From positions 1-8,736 of the forward strand of contig JAISNG010000140.1 of the NCBI GenBank assembly GCA_031276365.1: a DNA stretch of 8,736 bases, in the 5' to 3' direction. Numbering within the stretch: position 1 is the stretch's first letter; the number at the start of each line of letters is the position of its first letter. Below, one piece after another: positions 1 through 5,846 of this stretch. The notes below the pieces were generated by a model. It did not search any database. It saw only the letters and a list, made by a program, of their open reading frames with translations, and was not told the DNA's origin. A program made the translations under genes and the position numbers. Source of the stretch: Campylobacteraceae bacterium (lineage in GTDB: Bacteria > Campylobacterota > Campylobacteria > Campylobacterales > Campylobacteraceae).

Positions 1-1177
1 GAGCGGTAAATTTACTTTTGACATACAAGACGAAGATATACATATGGCCGTCGAAAAGAGGCTAAGTGAAATCGCGGGAGAAAATATCGGCGGCAGGCTG
101 CACACGGCAAGGAGCAGAAACGACCAAGTTGCGCTTGATTTTAAACTCTATGTGCAGAAAAATTCGCTTCATCTGATAACCCTCACAGCAAAACTTATAT
201 CAACGCTGCTTGACACAGCCAAAAAAAATATTGACACTATGCTTCCAGGCATGACGCACCTTCAGCATGCGCAGCCGATTAATCTTGCGTTTCATCTGCT
301 TGCCTACATGTGTATGTTCAGGCGCGATATTGAGAGATTTGAAAGCTCTTACAAAAGAAATAACATCTCACCGCTTGGAAGTGCGGCGCTCTCAGGCACT
401 CCATATCCGATAGATAGAGAAAAAACAGCCAGAGAGCTTGGATTTTCCGCCGCTTCAACCAATGCTATGGACTCTGTGAGCGACAGAGATTTTGCACTGG
501 AGATTTTGTTTAACATATCTGTTTTGATGATGCATATTTCAAGGCTGGCTGAAGAGTTGATACTCTGGTCAAGCACGGAGTTTAAATTTATCACGCTAAG
601 CGATGAGTATTCTACAGGAAGCTCTATCATGCCGCAAAAGAAAAATCCCGATGTGCCTGAACTTTTACGCGGTAAAACAGGCAGAGTTTATGGCAATCTC
701 ATAGGACTTTTGACTGTTTTAAAAGGTTTGCCTTTGGCGTATAATAAAGATATGCAGGAAGATAAGGAGGGGGTTTTTGACAGTGTTGAAACAGCCGTTT
801 TATGCCTTAAGATACTAAATGAAACCATAAAAACTATGAGCGTAAATAAGGAAAATATGTCCAAAGCATGCGCCAAAGGGCATTTGAGCGCTACCGATTT
901 GGCGGATTATCTGGTAACGCACGCAGGCATTCCATTTAGAGAGGCTCACTTTATAACGGGCAAAGCGGTCGCAAGAGCCGAAGAGATTGGAGTTGACATC
1001 TCCCAAATCAGCGCCGAAGAGCTTCAAAAAATAGACAGCAGAATAGGCGATGATGTTACGAAATTTTTAAGCCTTGAGGCATCTATGAATGCAAGAAATT
1101 CAAAAGGCGGCACGGCAAAAAGTGCAACTTTATTACAGATAAAAGAGATAGAGGATTGGATAAAAAGTTTTAAATAA
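1..1177 (+). CDS. argH: Argininosuccinate lyase, 5'-truncated by window edge
   Basis: This enzyme splits argininosuccinate into arginine and fumarate, the last step of arginine synthesis, and acts in the cytoplasm as a homotetramer. The frame is open from base 2 (first residues SGKFTFDIQDEDIHMAVEKR), so the ATG at 44 is internal and roughly the first 70 residues are missing. Visible family motifs are TARSRNDQ, the THLQHAQP segment that carries the catalytic histidine, and the superfamily signature GSSIMPQKKNPD near bases 612-650 with the mobile-loop catalytic serine. The stop is TAA at 1175-1177, and the C-terminal part has the normal family length (391 residues visible of about 460). There is no downstream gene in the same direction; a hairpin terminator follows within 5 bases. 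Identification is firm. Confidence 0.97.
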   Translation, partial: SGKFTFDIQDEDIHMAVEKRLSEIAGENIGGRLHTARSRNDQVALDFKLYVQKNSLHLITLTAKLISTLLDTAKKNIDTMLPGMTHLQHAQPINLAFHLLAYMCMFRRDIERFESSYKRNNISPLGSAALSGTPYPIDREKTARELGFSAASTNAMDSVSDRDFALEILFNISVLMMHISRLAEELILWSSTEFKFITLSDEYSTGSSIMPQKKNPDVPELLRGKTGRVYGNLIGLLTVLKGLPLAYNKDMQEDKEGVFDSVETAVLCLKILNETIKTMSVNKENMSKACAKGHLSATDLADYLVTHAGIPFREAHFITGKAVARAEEIGVDISQISAEELQKIDSRIGDDVTKFLSLEASMNARNSKGGTAKSATLLQIKEIEDWIKSFK

Positions 1178-1181
1178 TTTT

Positions 1182-1217
1182 TAGGTGAAAAATTGCACCT
1201 ATTTTTCTGCGTGATTT
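1182..1217 (+). terminator. Rho-independent terminator of argH
   Basis: A 6-bp stem TAGGTG (1182-1187) / CACCTA (1196-1201) with an 8-base A/T-rich loop is followed directly by TTTTT (1202-1206). It starts 5 bases after the argH stop, which is the expected place for an intrinsic terminator. Confidence 0.75.
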
Positions 1218-1370
1218 TCTATCGTTTTTATTTTCTTGTTGATACTGCAACCATTTGCGATATTTCATACGTTTATGTCCTTTGCTCGCTTCCTGTGATG
1301 ATTAATTGGCTTTGTATCGTTCGCGCGCAAATGACGAAAATCGCTAATTTATAAGCCTGCATTAATGACG
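1206..1370. other. Intergenic stretch with no recognised feature
   Basis: No gene, RNA or clear repeat can be supported here. A 32-codon minus-strand frame (1170-1268) has a possible ribosome binding site but runs into the argH 3' end and has no recognisable product. The stretch leads into the decayed repeat region described next. Confidence 0.5.
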
Positions 1371-1770
1371 GCAATAGCGCATTTTGTCTTCTGTTTGATA
1401 ACGTAAAGTCTCGCAAGAACAACTATCAAATTTGACGTGAAATCCTTATGAAACGGTTTGAAATATAAAATTTTTGAACACTACAAGCGATTTATGTTTG
1501 CATGTAAAATCTTATAATACAGTTAAAATATATGGACAAAAGACTTTTGTTTAATTTTTCGCCTCATATAAAATCTTGCAAGACAGTTTGAAATACAGCA
1601 CGACAAGCACGCCCGCAACGCTTAATATGAAATTGTACAAAGTTACAACTTTTAACGATTTTGCCGCTTGAAGACTTCAATGCAGAATATGAGGCAAAAC
1701 GTAAACATTATTAACTTCAGGGTTACGATAGAGAGATTTTAAGTCTCGTTATATGAAGTAAAACGAACCA
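1371..1770. repeat. Decayed repeat copies upstream of the CRISPR-like array
   Basis: Three stretches ending near 1464, 1529 and 1594 (about 65 bases apart) share a pattern of AAATC, then TTAT or a variant, then ACAGTTTGAAAT or a close variant; the second and third agree at 22 of 29 positions by eye. A weaker copy (CTGTTTGATAAC) lies one period earlier near 1390-1402. Aligned with gaps, these resemble the downstream repeat, keeping a GTTT start, a TTATnnTnCAG middle and an AAAAC/AAAAT end. Closer to the array, 1736-1764 (about 20 of 29 matches, ending GTAAAAC) and 1672-1700 (about 15 of 29, ending GGCAAAAC) sit in exact register with the first clear repeat. The region is best read as the eroded upstream part of the same array. 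This is alignment by eye and individual copies may be chance. Confidence 0.5.
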
Positions 1771-1800
1771 TGAACAAGCTAATCAGAAAATCTTTGTATA

Positions 1801-2214
1801 ATTCTAAACCCTATTATTTATGGCAAAACGGTGTATGAATTCTTGAAAAATGCCCTGAGCCTTTATTTTAAACCCTATTATTTAGGGCAAAACCAAGACT
1901 ATGAACACAGAAGAAATCCCAGAGTTTAGTTCTAAATCCTATTATTCAGGGTAAAACGCAGATGACGTAAAGCGGTTTTGCGCCCTTAGTTTTATTTTAA
2001 ACCCTATTATTCAGGGCAAAACAAGACTTAAGATAGCGGGCAAAAAAGAGGTGATTGTATTCTAAACCCTATTATTTAGGGTAAAGCGCAGGCTTTCACT
2101 CACTTCTACCGCCTGTCCGCATCCTAAACTCTATTATTCAGTGTAAAACAAAGTTCCTTTTTATTTTCAAGCAGTAGCAAAAAAAATTCTAAACTCCACT
2201 ACAGAGATTATCAT
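1801..2214 (+). CRISPR. Orphan, degenerating CRISPR-like array (six repeats plus a broken seventh)
   Basis: Six copies of a 29-nt repeat lie at 1801-1829, 1865-1893, 1929-1957, 1994-2022, 2059-2087 and 2121-2149. Each begins ATTYTAAACC or a close variant, has TATTATT in the middle, and ends AGGGYAAAAC or a variant. A seventh at 2186-2214 keeps only the ATTCTAAAC start. The spacers are 35, 35, 36, 36, 33 and 36 nt and unrelated to one another apart from short shared edges. In copies 2 and 5 the repeat holds an inverted repeat, CCCTA-5 nt-TAGGG, as in stem-forming CRISPR repeats; other copies have it damaged. Almost every copy carries at least one substitution, and the outer ones most, which points to an array no longer being renewed. 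Repeat plus spacer of 64-65 nt fits type I-B/III (about 30+36) or, if the true repeat extends about 7 nt to the left, type II (36+29). Strand and type are unassigned, no cas gene is in the window and no leader is obvious. A non-CRISPR interspersed repeat is the main alternative. Confidence 0.82.
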
Positions 2215-2744
2215 ACACTTTGCCATGCGTTTACATGTACCTTTTGCGCTATATATTTATCTTTTGGCTGTTCCGTACCATCGGGATAGCCTATCGGTAT
2301 GACATTTAAAGGCGTTATATTTTCAGGCAAATGAAACAAATTTTTTACAAACAATGCACGCTCTTCATGCGGATAAAGAGCTGTCCATACCGCGCCAAGC
2401 CCGAACGCTTCAACACTTAAAAGAATATTTTGCGAAGCTGCGGAACAGTCAAGCTCCCATGCAAATTCGCTCACTTTTGTGTCTGCGCATACTATAACAG
2501 CGGCGGACGCTTTATAAAGCATTTTTGCGTAAGGCAGAGCATCTCCTAAAGTATTTAAAATAGAGTGATTGGTTATGACGATAAAATGCCATGGCTGCAA
2601 GTTCATAGCCGAAGGCGCAGCAAATGCGGTTTTGATGATTGCCTCCAGCGTCTCTTTTGGTATCTCTTTTCTGCCGTTCTTGAAACTTCTGACGCTTTTT
2701 CTCTTGTATATAACCGATAGTACCGTATCTGATAAACTTGACAT
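2211..2744 (-). CDS. Nitroreductase family protein (FMN-dependent)
   Basis: A 177-residue member of the small nitroreductase family: flavin-binding cytoplasmic homodimers that use NAD(P)H to reduce nitro compounds, quinones or other acceptors. The N-terminal RKSVRSF (residues 15-21) carries the arginines that bind the FMN phosphate; APSAMNLQPWHF (43-54) is the conserved FMN/substrate segment; DCSAASQNILL (99-109) and GLGAVWTAL (115-123) form the core helix and loop; NVIPIGYP (147-154) is the usual C-terminal FMN contact. Length is normal for the short subfamily. The ATG start is supported by AGGAG about 6 bases upstream on the minus strand. The stop codon falls inside the last broken repeat of the CRISPR-like array. 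The natural substrate cannot be read from the sequence. It lies 75 bases downstream of the YigZ gene on the same strand and may be partly read through from it. Confidence 0.9.
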   Translation of the reverse strand: MSSLSDTVLSVIYKRKSVRSFKNGRKEIPKETLEAIIKTAFAAPSAMNLQPWHFIVITNHSILNTLGDALPYAKMLYKASAAVIVCADTKVSEFAWELDCSAASQNILLSVEAFGLGAVWTALYPHEERALFVKNLFHLPENITPLNVIPIGYPDGTEQPKDKYIAQKVHVNAWQSV

Positions 2745-2779
2745 TATAACTCCTTTTTGTCAATTTTGTAGTCAAAATA

Positions 2780-2785
2780 ATTGTA
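2780..2785 (-). promoter_or_regulatory. Possible -10 element of the nitroreductase gene
   Basis: On the minus strand TACAAT (one mismatch to TATAAT) lies about 35 bases before the nitroreductase ATG, in an A/T-rich gap after the YigZ stop. No convincing -35 is seen, which is common for Campylobacterota sigma-70 promoters. Weakly supported. Confidence 0.3.
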
Positions 2786-2819
2786 CCAAAAAATAGTTAT
2801 GCTTTTATAAAACTCCTCT

Positions 2820-3398
2820 CTACATCTCTCCGAGCGTGTCTAAAAATACCCGCAGCTCCTCTTTTTGCCGCGCGTTTAATTGCAGCTTCCAAATAACTTG
2901 TTCTATGCCAAATTCTCTCTCGCCAAAGTCCGCTCCGATTTTTTGCAAAAAATGCTCAATTCGCGGTACAAAGCTGTATTTATATGAAAATATAAACTCA
3001 TCTTTCGGCTCGTAAGGGATAATTTCAGCTTCATTCAAAACGCTTTTTGCCGCCATGGAGTAAGCCCTCACAAGTCCTCCCGTACCAAGTTTCACGCCGC
3101 CAAAATATCGCACCGCCAAAATACAGATATTTACAAGCTGCGCGCCGCGTAAAACATTCAGTATCGGTTGTGCGGAAGTGCCTTTGGGTTCGCCGTCGTC
3201 GCTGCCGTTTTCTACTATCTGATTAAATTCATTCAGCTTTCTATAAGCCCAGACTATATGAGCGGCTTTGGGATGATTTGCTCTTAACTGTGCATTCAAA
3301 TTTTCAAACTCTTTTATGGGTGCGGCATATGCTATAAAAATTGATTTTTTAATTTCGTATCGGCAAAAATTTGTATCATTTATCGTTTGCATCGGCAT
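2820..3398 (-). CDS. YigZ/IMPACT family protein (UPF0029)
   Basis: A 192-residue protein with the YigZ layout: an N-terminal UPF0029 (IMPACT) domain and a smaller C-terminal alpha/beta domain. The diagnostic block is NGSDDGEPKGTSAQPIL (residues 64-80) followed by VRYFGGVKLGTGGLVRAY (96-113), which is nearly the family consensus. AHIVWAYR (46-53) is the conserved strand before it. The eukaryotic relative IMPACT regulates the kinase GCN2; the bacterial role is not settled, with links to translation or nucleic-acid binding only suggested, so none is assigned. The chosen ATG (3396-3398) has no clear Shine-Dalgarno; a second in-frame ATG two codons later is an equal candidate. It is divergent from pgi, with about 88 bases between the start codons. 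Confidence 0.93.
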   Translation of the reverse strand: MPMQTINDTNFCRYEIKKSIFIAYAAPIKEFENLNAQLRANHPKAAHIVWAYRKLNEFNQIVENGSDDGEPKGTSAQPILNVLRGAQLVNICILAVRYFGGVKLGTGGLVRAYSMAAKSVLNEAEIIPYEPKDEFIFSYKYSFVPRIEHFLQKIGADFGEREFGIEQVIWKLQLNARQKEELRVFLDTLGEM

Positions 3399-3424
3399 AT
3401 TTTAACAAAAATCATCTGAAAAAC

Positions 3425-3454
3425 TTGCAAACTAAAGCTAAAATTATATACAAT
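3425..3454 (+). promoter_or_regulatory. Likely sigma-70 promoter of pgi
   Basis: TTGCAA (3425-3430) and TACAAT (3449-3454) are separated by 18 bases and lie about 30 bases upstream of the pgi start. Each box is close to consensus (4/6 and 5/6). It is the only good candidate in the divergent gap. Confidence 0.5.
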
Positions 3455-3471
3455 ACGCGATATGATTTTTT

Positions 3472-3489
3472 AAGAGGAATTTTGAATTG
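3472..3489 (+). promoter_or_regulatory. Ribosome binding site fixing a TTG start for pgi
   Basis: AAGAGGA (3472-3478) is followed 8 bases later by TTG (3487-3489). There is no in-frame ATG or GTG between the upstream in-frame TGA (3463-3465) and the conserved N-terminus, so TTG is the only start with a good ribosome binding site. Confidence 0.75.
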
Positions 3490-4722
3490 TTTACAAATAC
3501 ACTCTATTTTGATATACCTCATACGCCAAAAATAGAAGAGATTTGGAATAAAATATCCGCCGAGTATAATTCAAGCGTTATCGGATATTATAATCTGCCG
3601 ATTGATGGTGAAAAATTGCTACTTGACATAGGAGTGTGGAAAACAGGAGTGAGAAATATACAAAATATCGTAGTTGTCGGTGTTGGTGGCAGCTCTTTGG
3701 GAACAAAAGCCGTCTATTCCATGCTTTTTCATGAGAAAAAAACCGATACGCCAAATCTCCATTTTTTGGAAAATATTGACCCGATTGCCATCAAAAAAAC
3801 GCTTCAAGACATCAAGCTTGATGAGAGTCTGTTTTTGCTTGTATCCAAATCAGGAACTACGTTGGATACGATATCCATCGCTAAAATTATCATGGTGTAT
3901 TTTAACATTTTCCCCGGCGACAAACAGTTTGGCAAATACTTTGCCGCCGTTACGGACAACGGCTCGGCTTTAAATAAATTTGCAAATGAGTACGGATTGA
4001 AAAGTTTTTTTATACCCAAAAATGTCGGCGGACGCTTTTCTGTATTGAGTGCGGCTGGGATTGTGCCTCTTACTCTTTGCGGAGTTGATACGGTGAAACT
4101 TTTGGAAGGTGCGGCTGCATGCAGAGATGATTTTTTCGCACGCAAATCCGATACGCTTATTAAAAAAGCGCTTGCATGTACTCTTAAAAGCGGACAAAAC
4201 ATAAATGTTCTCTTTTCGTATTCGGATATATTCCGCGATTTTAATGCATGGTTTGTGCAGTTGTGGGCAGAGTCTTTAGGCAAAAAAAAGGGCGAAGAGC
4301 GCGTAGGTTTCACGCCCGTAGGACTCATAGGTGCGATAGACCAGCACTCATTTTTGCAGTTGATAATAGACGGACCAAAAGATAAAAGCGTAACGTTTAT
4401 CAGAGTTGAAAATATGGCGTACGATATGCCCGTACCCGATATCTCTTTAAAATATATTGAAAAAATCAACCTCAAAAAAGGTATCAGCGCTGCATCTTTA
4501 CTGAACGAACAGGCAATCGCCACAATGAAAAGCGTGATAAACGAAGGCGTAATAACCGACGAGATAGTACTCTCAAAAGCAGACGCGTATCATGCAGGCT
4601 ATCTTATATACTATTTTGAACTTTTAACCTCTTTGTGCGGGCTGATACTCGGAATAAACGCTTACAATCAGCCTGGCGTAGAGATAGGCAAAAAGATACT
4701 TTTGGACAAACTCGGAAAATAG
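3487..4722 (+). CDS. pgi: Glucose-6-phosphate isomerase, short form
   Basis: It interconverts glucose-6-phosphate and fructose-6-phosphate in glycolysis/gluconeogenesis, in the cytoplasm. At 411 residues it is the short form seen in Campylobacterota rather than the roughly 550-residue E. coli type. The two SIS sugar-phosphate folds are visible: VVVGVGGSSLGTKAVYSML (62-80) and LLVSKSGTTLDT (117-128), the latter with the phosphate-binding Ser/Thr cluster. Active-site residues in place are Arg183 in NVGGRFSVLSAAG, Glu262 in QLWAESLGK, His287 in AIDQHSFLQL, and Lys402 in the C-terminal signature NQPGVEIGKK. The start is TTG, supported by AAGAGGA. Its stop TAG is one base from the stop of the convergent dcd gene. 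No operon partner is seen downstream on this strand. Confidence 0.97.
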   Translation: MFTNTLYFDIPHTPKIEEIWNKISAEYNSSVIGYYNLPIDGEKLLLDIGVWKTGVRNIQNIVVVGVGGSSLGTKAVYSMLFHEKKTDTPNLHFLENIDPIAIKKTLQDIKLDESLFLLVSKSGTTLDTISIAKIIMVYFNIFPGDKQFGKYFAAVTDNGSALNKFANEYGLKSFFIPKNVGGRFSVLSAAGIVPLTLCGVDTVKLLEGAAACRDDFFARKSDTLIKKALACTLKSGQNINVLFSYSDIFRDFNAWFVQLWAESLGKKKGEERVGFTPVGLIGAIDQHSFLQLIIDGPKDKSVTFIRVENMAYDMPVPDISLKYIEKINLKKGISAASLLNEQAIATMKSVINEGVITDEIVLSKADAYHAGYLIYYFELLTSLCGLILGINAYNQPGVEIGKKILLDKLGK

Positions 4723-4730
4723 CCTATTTT
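4716..4730. other. Palindrome spanning the convergent pgi/dcd stop codons
   Basis: AAAATAG (4716-4722), one C, then CTATTTT (4724-4730) forms a perfect inverted repeat that contains both stop codons. Each gene ends with a lysine AAA codon and TAG, so the symmetry comes from the two gene ends facing each other. It could fold as a small A/T hairpin ending in T residues on both strands, but it is weak as a bidirectional terminator. Confidence 0.4.
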
Positions 4731-5284
4731 AATATGCGCGGCAGAGTTATGCCTCTTTGCCCCTGATATTTACCCGCTTTGTCCTTATATGTAATCTCGC
4801 ACTGCGTATCGCCCTCAAAAAACAGTACTTGCGCAATGCCCTCATTTGCATATATTTTCGCAGGAAGCGGCGTAGTGTTTGAAATCTCAATCGTAATATG
4901 CCCTTCAAATTCAGGTTCAAAAGGCGTTACGTTGACGATAATGCCGCATCTTGCGTATGTGCTTTTGCCAAGACATATAGCAAGGACATTTTTTGGTATT
5001 CTAAAATACTCAACCGTACGCGCAAGGGCAAATGAATTTGGCGGGACGATACATATGTCGCCTTCGTAATTTATGATATTTTTATCTTCAAAATTTTTCG
5101 GGTCTACAACTGTAGAATTTACATTGGTAAATATCTTAAATTCCCTGCCGACTCTTATATCATACCCATAGCTGCTAACGCCGTAACTTACGACATTTGA
5201 GCCTACTTGTCCGCTCTCAAACGGCTCTATCATTCTCTCTTTCAAAGACTTCTCTCTTATCCAGCTGTCTGCTTTCAATCCCAT
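4724..5284 (-). CDS. dcd: dCTP deaminase
   Basis: It deaminates dCTP to dUTP, which dUTPase turns into dUMP for thymidylate synthesis; it works as a cytoplasmic homotrimer of the dUTPase fold. The chosen start gives 186 residues beginning MGLKADSWIR, which is the family length, and AAGGA lies 5 bases upstream of this ATG. The open frame continues 67 codons further upstream, but that part is antisense to accB and has no family similarity. Motifs: GVSSYGYDIRVG (35-46), LGKSTYARCGI (105-115), and PEFEGHITIEISN (124-136), whose Glu133 matches the catalytic glutamate of E. coli Dcd; the C-terminal tail GKYQGQRGITLPR (171-183) closes over the nucleotide in relatives. Whether it is also a bifunctional dUTPase cannot be told by eye; the sequence looks like the ordinary proteobacterial deaminase. 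Divergent from accB, convergent with pgi. Confidence 0.96.
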   Translation of the reverse strand: MGLKADSWIREKSLKERMIEPFESGQVGSNVVSYGVSSYGYDIRVGREFKIFTNVNSTVVDPKNFEDKNIINYEGDICIVPPNSFALARTVEYFRIPKNVLAICLGKSTYARCGIIVNVTPFEPEFEGHITIEISNTTPLPAKIYANEGIAQVLFFEGDTQCEITYKDKAGKYQGQRGITLPRILK

Positions 5285-5316
5285 GTGTATCCTTAAGAAC
5301 AAGTTATAACGAAGTG

Positions 5317-5325
5317 TGGTATTAT
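5317..5325 (+). promoter_or_regulatory. Possible extended -10 promoter of accB-accC
   Basis: On the plus strand TGG followed by TATTAT (one mismatch to TATAAT) gives a TGn-extended -10 about 60 bases before accB. It occupies the same base pairs as the dcd -10. The -35 region is poor, so the call is tentative. Confidence 0.4.
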
Positions 5326-5329
5326 AACA
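5321..5329 (-). promoter_or_regulatory. Extended -10 promoter of dcd
   Basis: On the minus strand TGT followed by TATAAT is a perfect extended -10 (TGnTATAAT), 36 bases upstream of the dcd ATG. No good -35 is seen, which is tolerated with an extended -10. It overlaps the proposed accB -10 on the other strand. Confidence 0.6.
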
Positions 5330-5340
5330 CACAACTTTAG

Positions 5341-5363
5341 CGCCGCACCACTTTTTTGCGGCG
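5341..5363 (+). other. GC-rich hairpin in the accB 5' leader
   Basis: CGCCGCA (5341-5347) and TGCGGCG (5357-5363) form a perfect 7-bp stem with a 9-base loop, 8 bases before the accB AGGAG. No T-tract follows on either strand, so it is not an ordinary terminator. It could affect leader stability or translation of accB; the role is unknown. Confidence 0.5.
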
Positions 5364-5384
5364 AAAATAATAGGAGATATGAAT

Positions 5385-5846
5385 ATGAACAAACAGGATT
5401 TGAATATTAAGGAGCTAATACGCATCTTTGACAAGAGCAGTATGACAAAACTCAAAATAACGGAGGGTGATTTTTGTATAGACATACGTAAAGATTCCTC
5501 TTCGCAAATCTTTACAAATGAAACGCCGCAAATTGTTCAGACAGCAGCGCATCAAGCAGTATCTGTTAAAACGCAAGAAGAGACGCCAGAGTCTCCTAAA
5601 AACAATCTCCCGACTTTCAAATCCCCAATGGTAGGCACATTTTACAAAGCCCCGTCCCCTGGAGCGGAAGCGTTTGTAAAAATCGGAAGCGTTGTAAAAA
5701 AAGGACAGCCGATAGCTATCGTTGAAGCAATGAAAATTATGAACGAGATAGACGCGGAATTTGACTGCAGAATAGTTGATATTTTGGTTGAAGACGGACA
5801 ACCTGTCGAATTTGATATGCCTCTTTTTAGCGTGGAGAAAATATAA
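5385..5846 (+). CDS. accB: Biotin carboxyl carrier protein of acetyl-CoA carboxylase
   Basis: AccB carries biotin between the biotin carboxylase (AccC) and the carboxyltransferase in the first step of fatty acid synthesis. The C-terminal biotinyl domain holds VEAMKIMNEID; the lysine of the AMK motif (residue 117 from this start) is the biotin attachment site. KSPMVGTFYKAPSPGAEAF (residues 79-97) includes the extra 'thumb' loop typical of true AccB proteins as opposed to other biotinyl domains. A Thr/Gln/Pro/Glu-rich linker (about 40-76) separates it from the small N-terminal domain. AGGAG (5372-5376) lies 8 bases before the ATG at 5385 but only 2 bases before an in-frame ATG at 5379, so the later start is preferred; the earlier one would add two residues. 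Its stop overlaps the accC start by one base. Length (153) is normal. Confidence 0.95.
   Translation: MNKQDLNIKELIRIFDKSSMTKLKITEGDFCIDIRKDSSSQIFTNETPQIVQTAAHQAVSVKTQEETPESPKNNLPTFKSPMVGTFYKAPSPGAEAFVKIGSVVKKGQPIAIVEAMKIMNEIDAEFDCRIVDILVEDGQPVEFDMPLFSVEKI

Noticed and set aside
1170..1268. A 32-codon basic minus-strand frame with a possible AAAGGA site
   Set aside because: It overlaps the argH end and its terminator, is very short and has no known relative; one plausible ribosome site is not enough.
1349..1480. A stop-free minus-strand stretch of about 42 codons, considered as a remnant of a cas gene
   Set aside because: It has no start codon with a ribosome binding site and no motif of Cas1, Cas2 or Cas9. 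Part of it is made of the decayed repeat copies.
1178..2210. tRNA, rRNA or insertion sequence remnant in the 1-kb gene-free region
   Set aside because: No cloverleaf, no CCA end, no transposase fragment and no terminal inverted repeats with target duplications were seen.
3804..4523. A long minus-strand open frame (239 codons) inside pgi
   Set aside because: It is fully antisense to conserved pgi domains, shows no recognisable motif, and is a codon-usage shadow.
5285..5485. A 67-residue N-terminal extension of dcd reaching back to 5485
   Set aside because: It is antisense to the start of accB, has no similarity to the Dcd family, and the ATG at 5282-5284 has a good ribosome binding site and gives the exact family length of 186.
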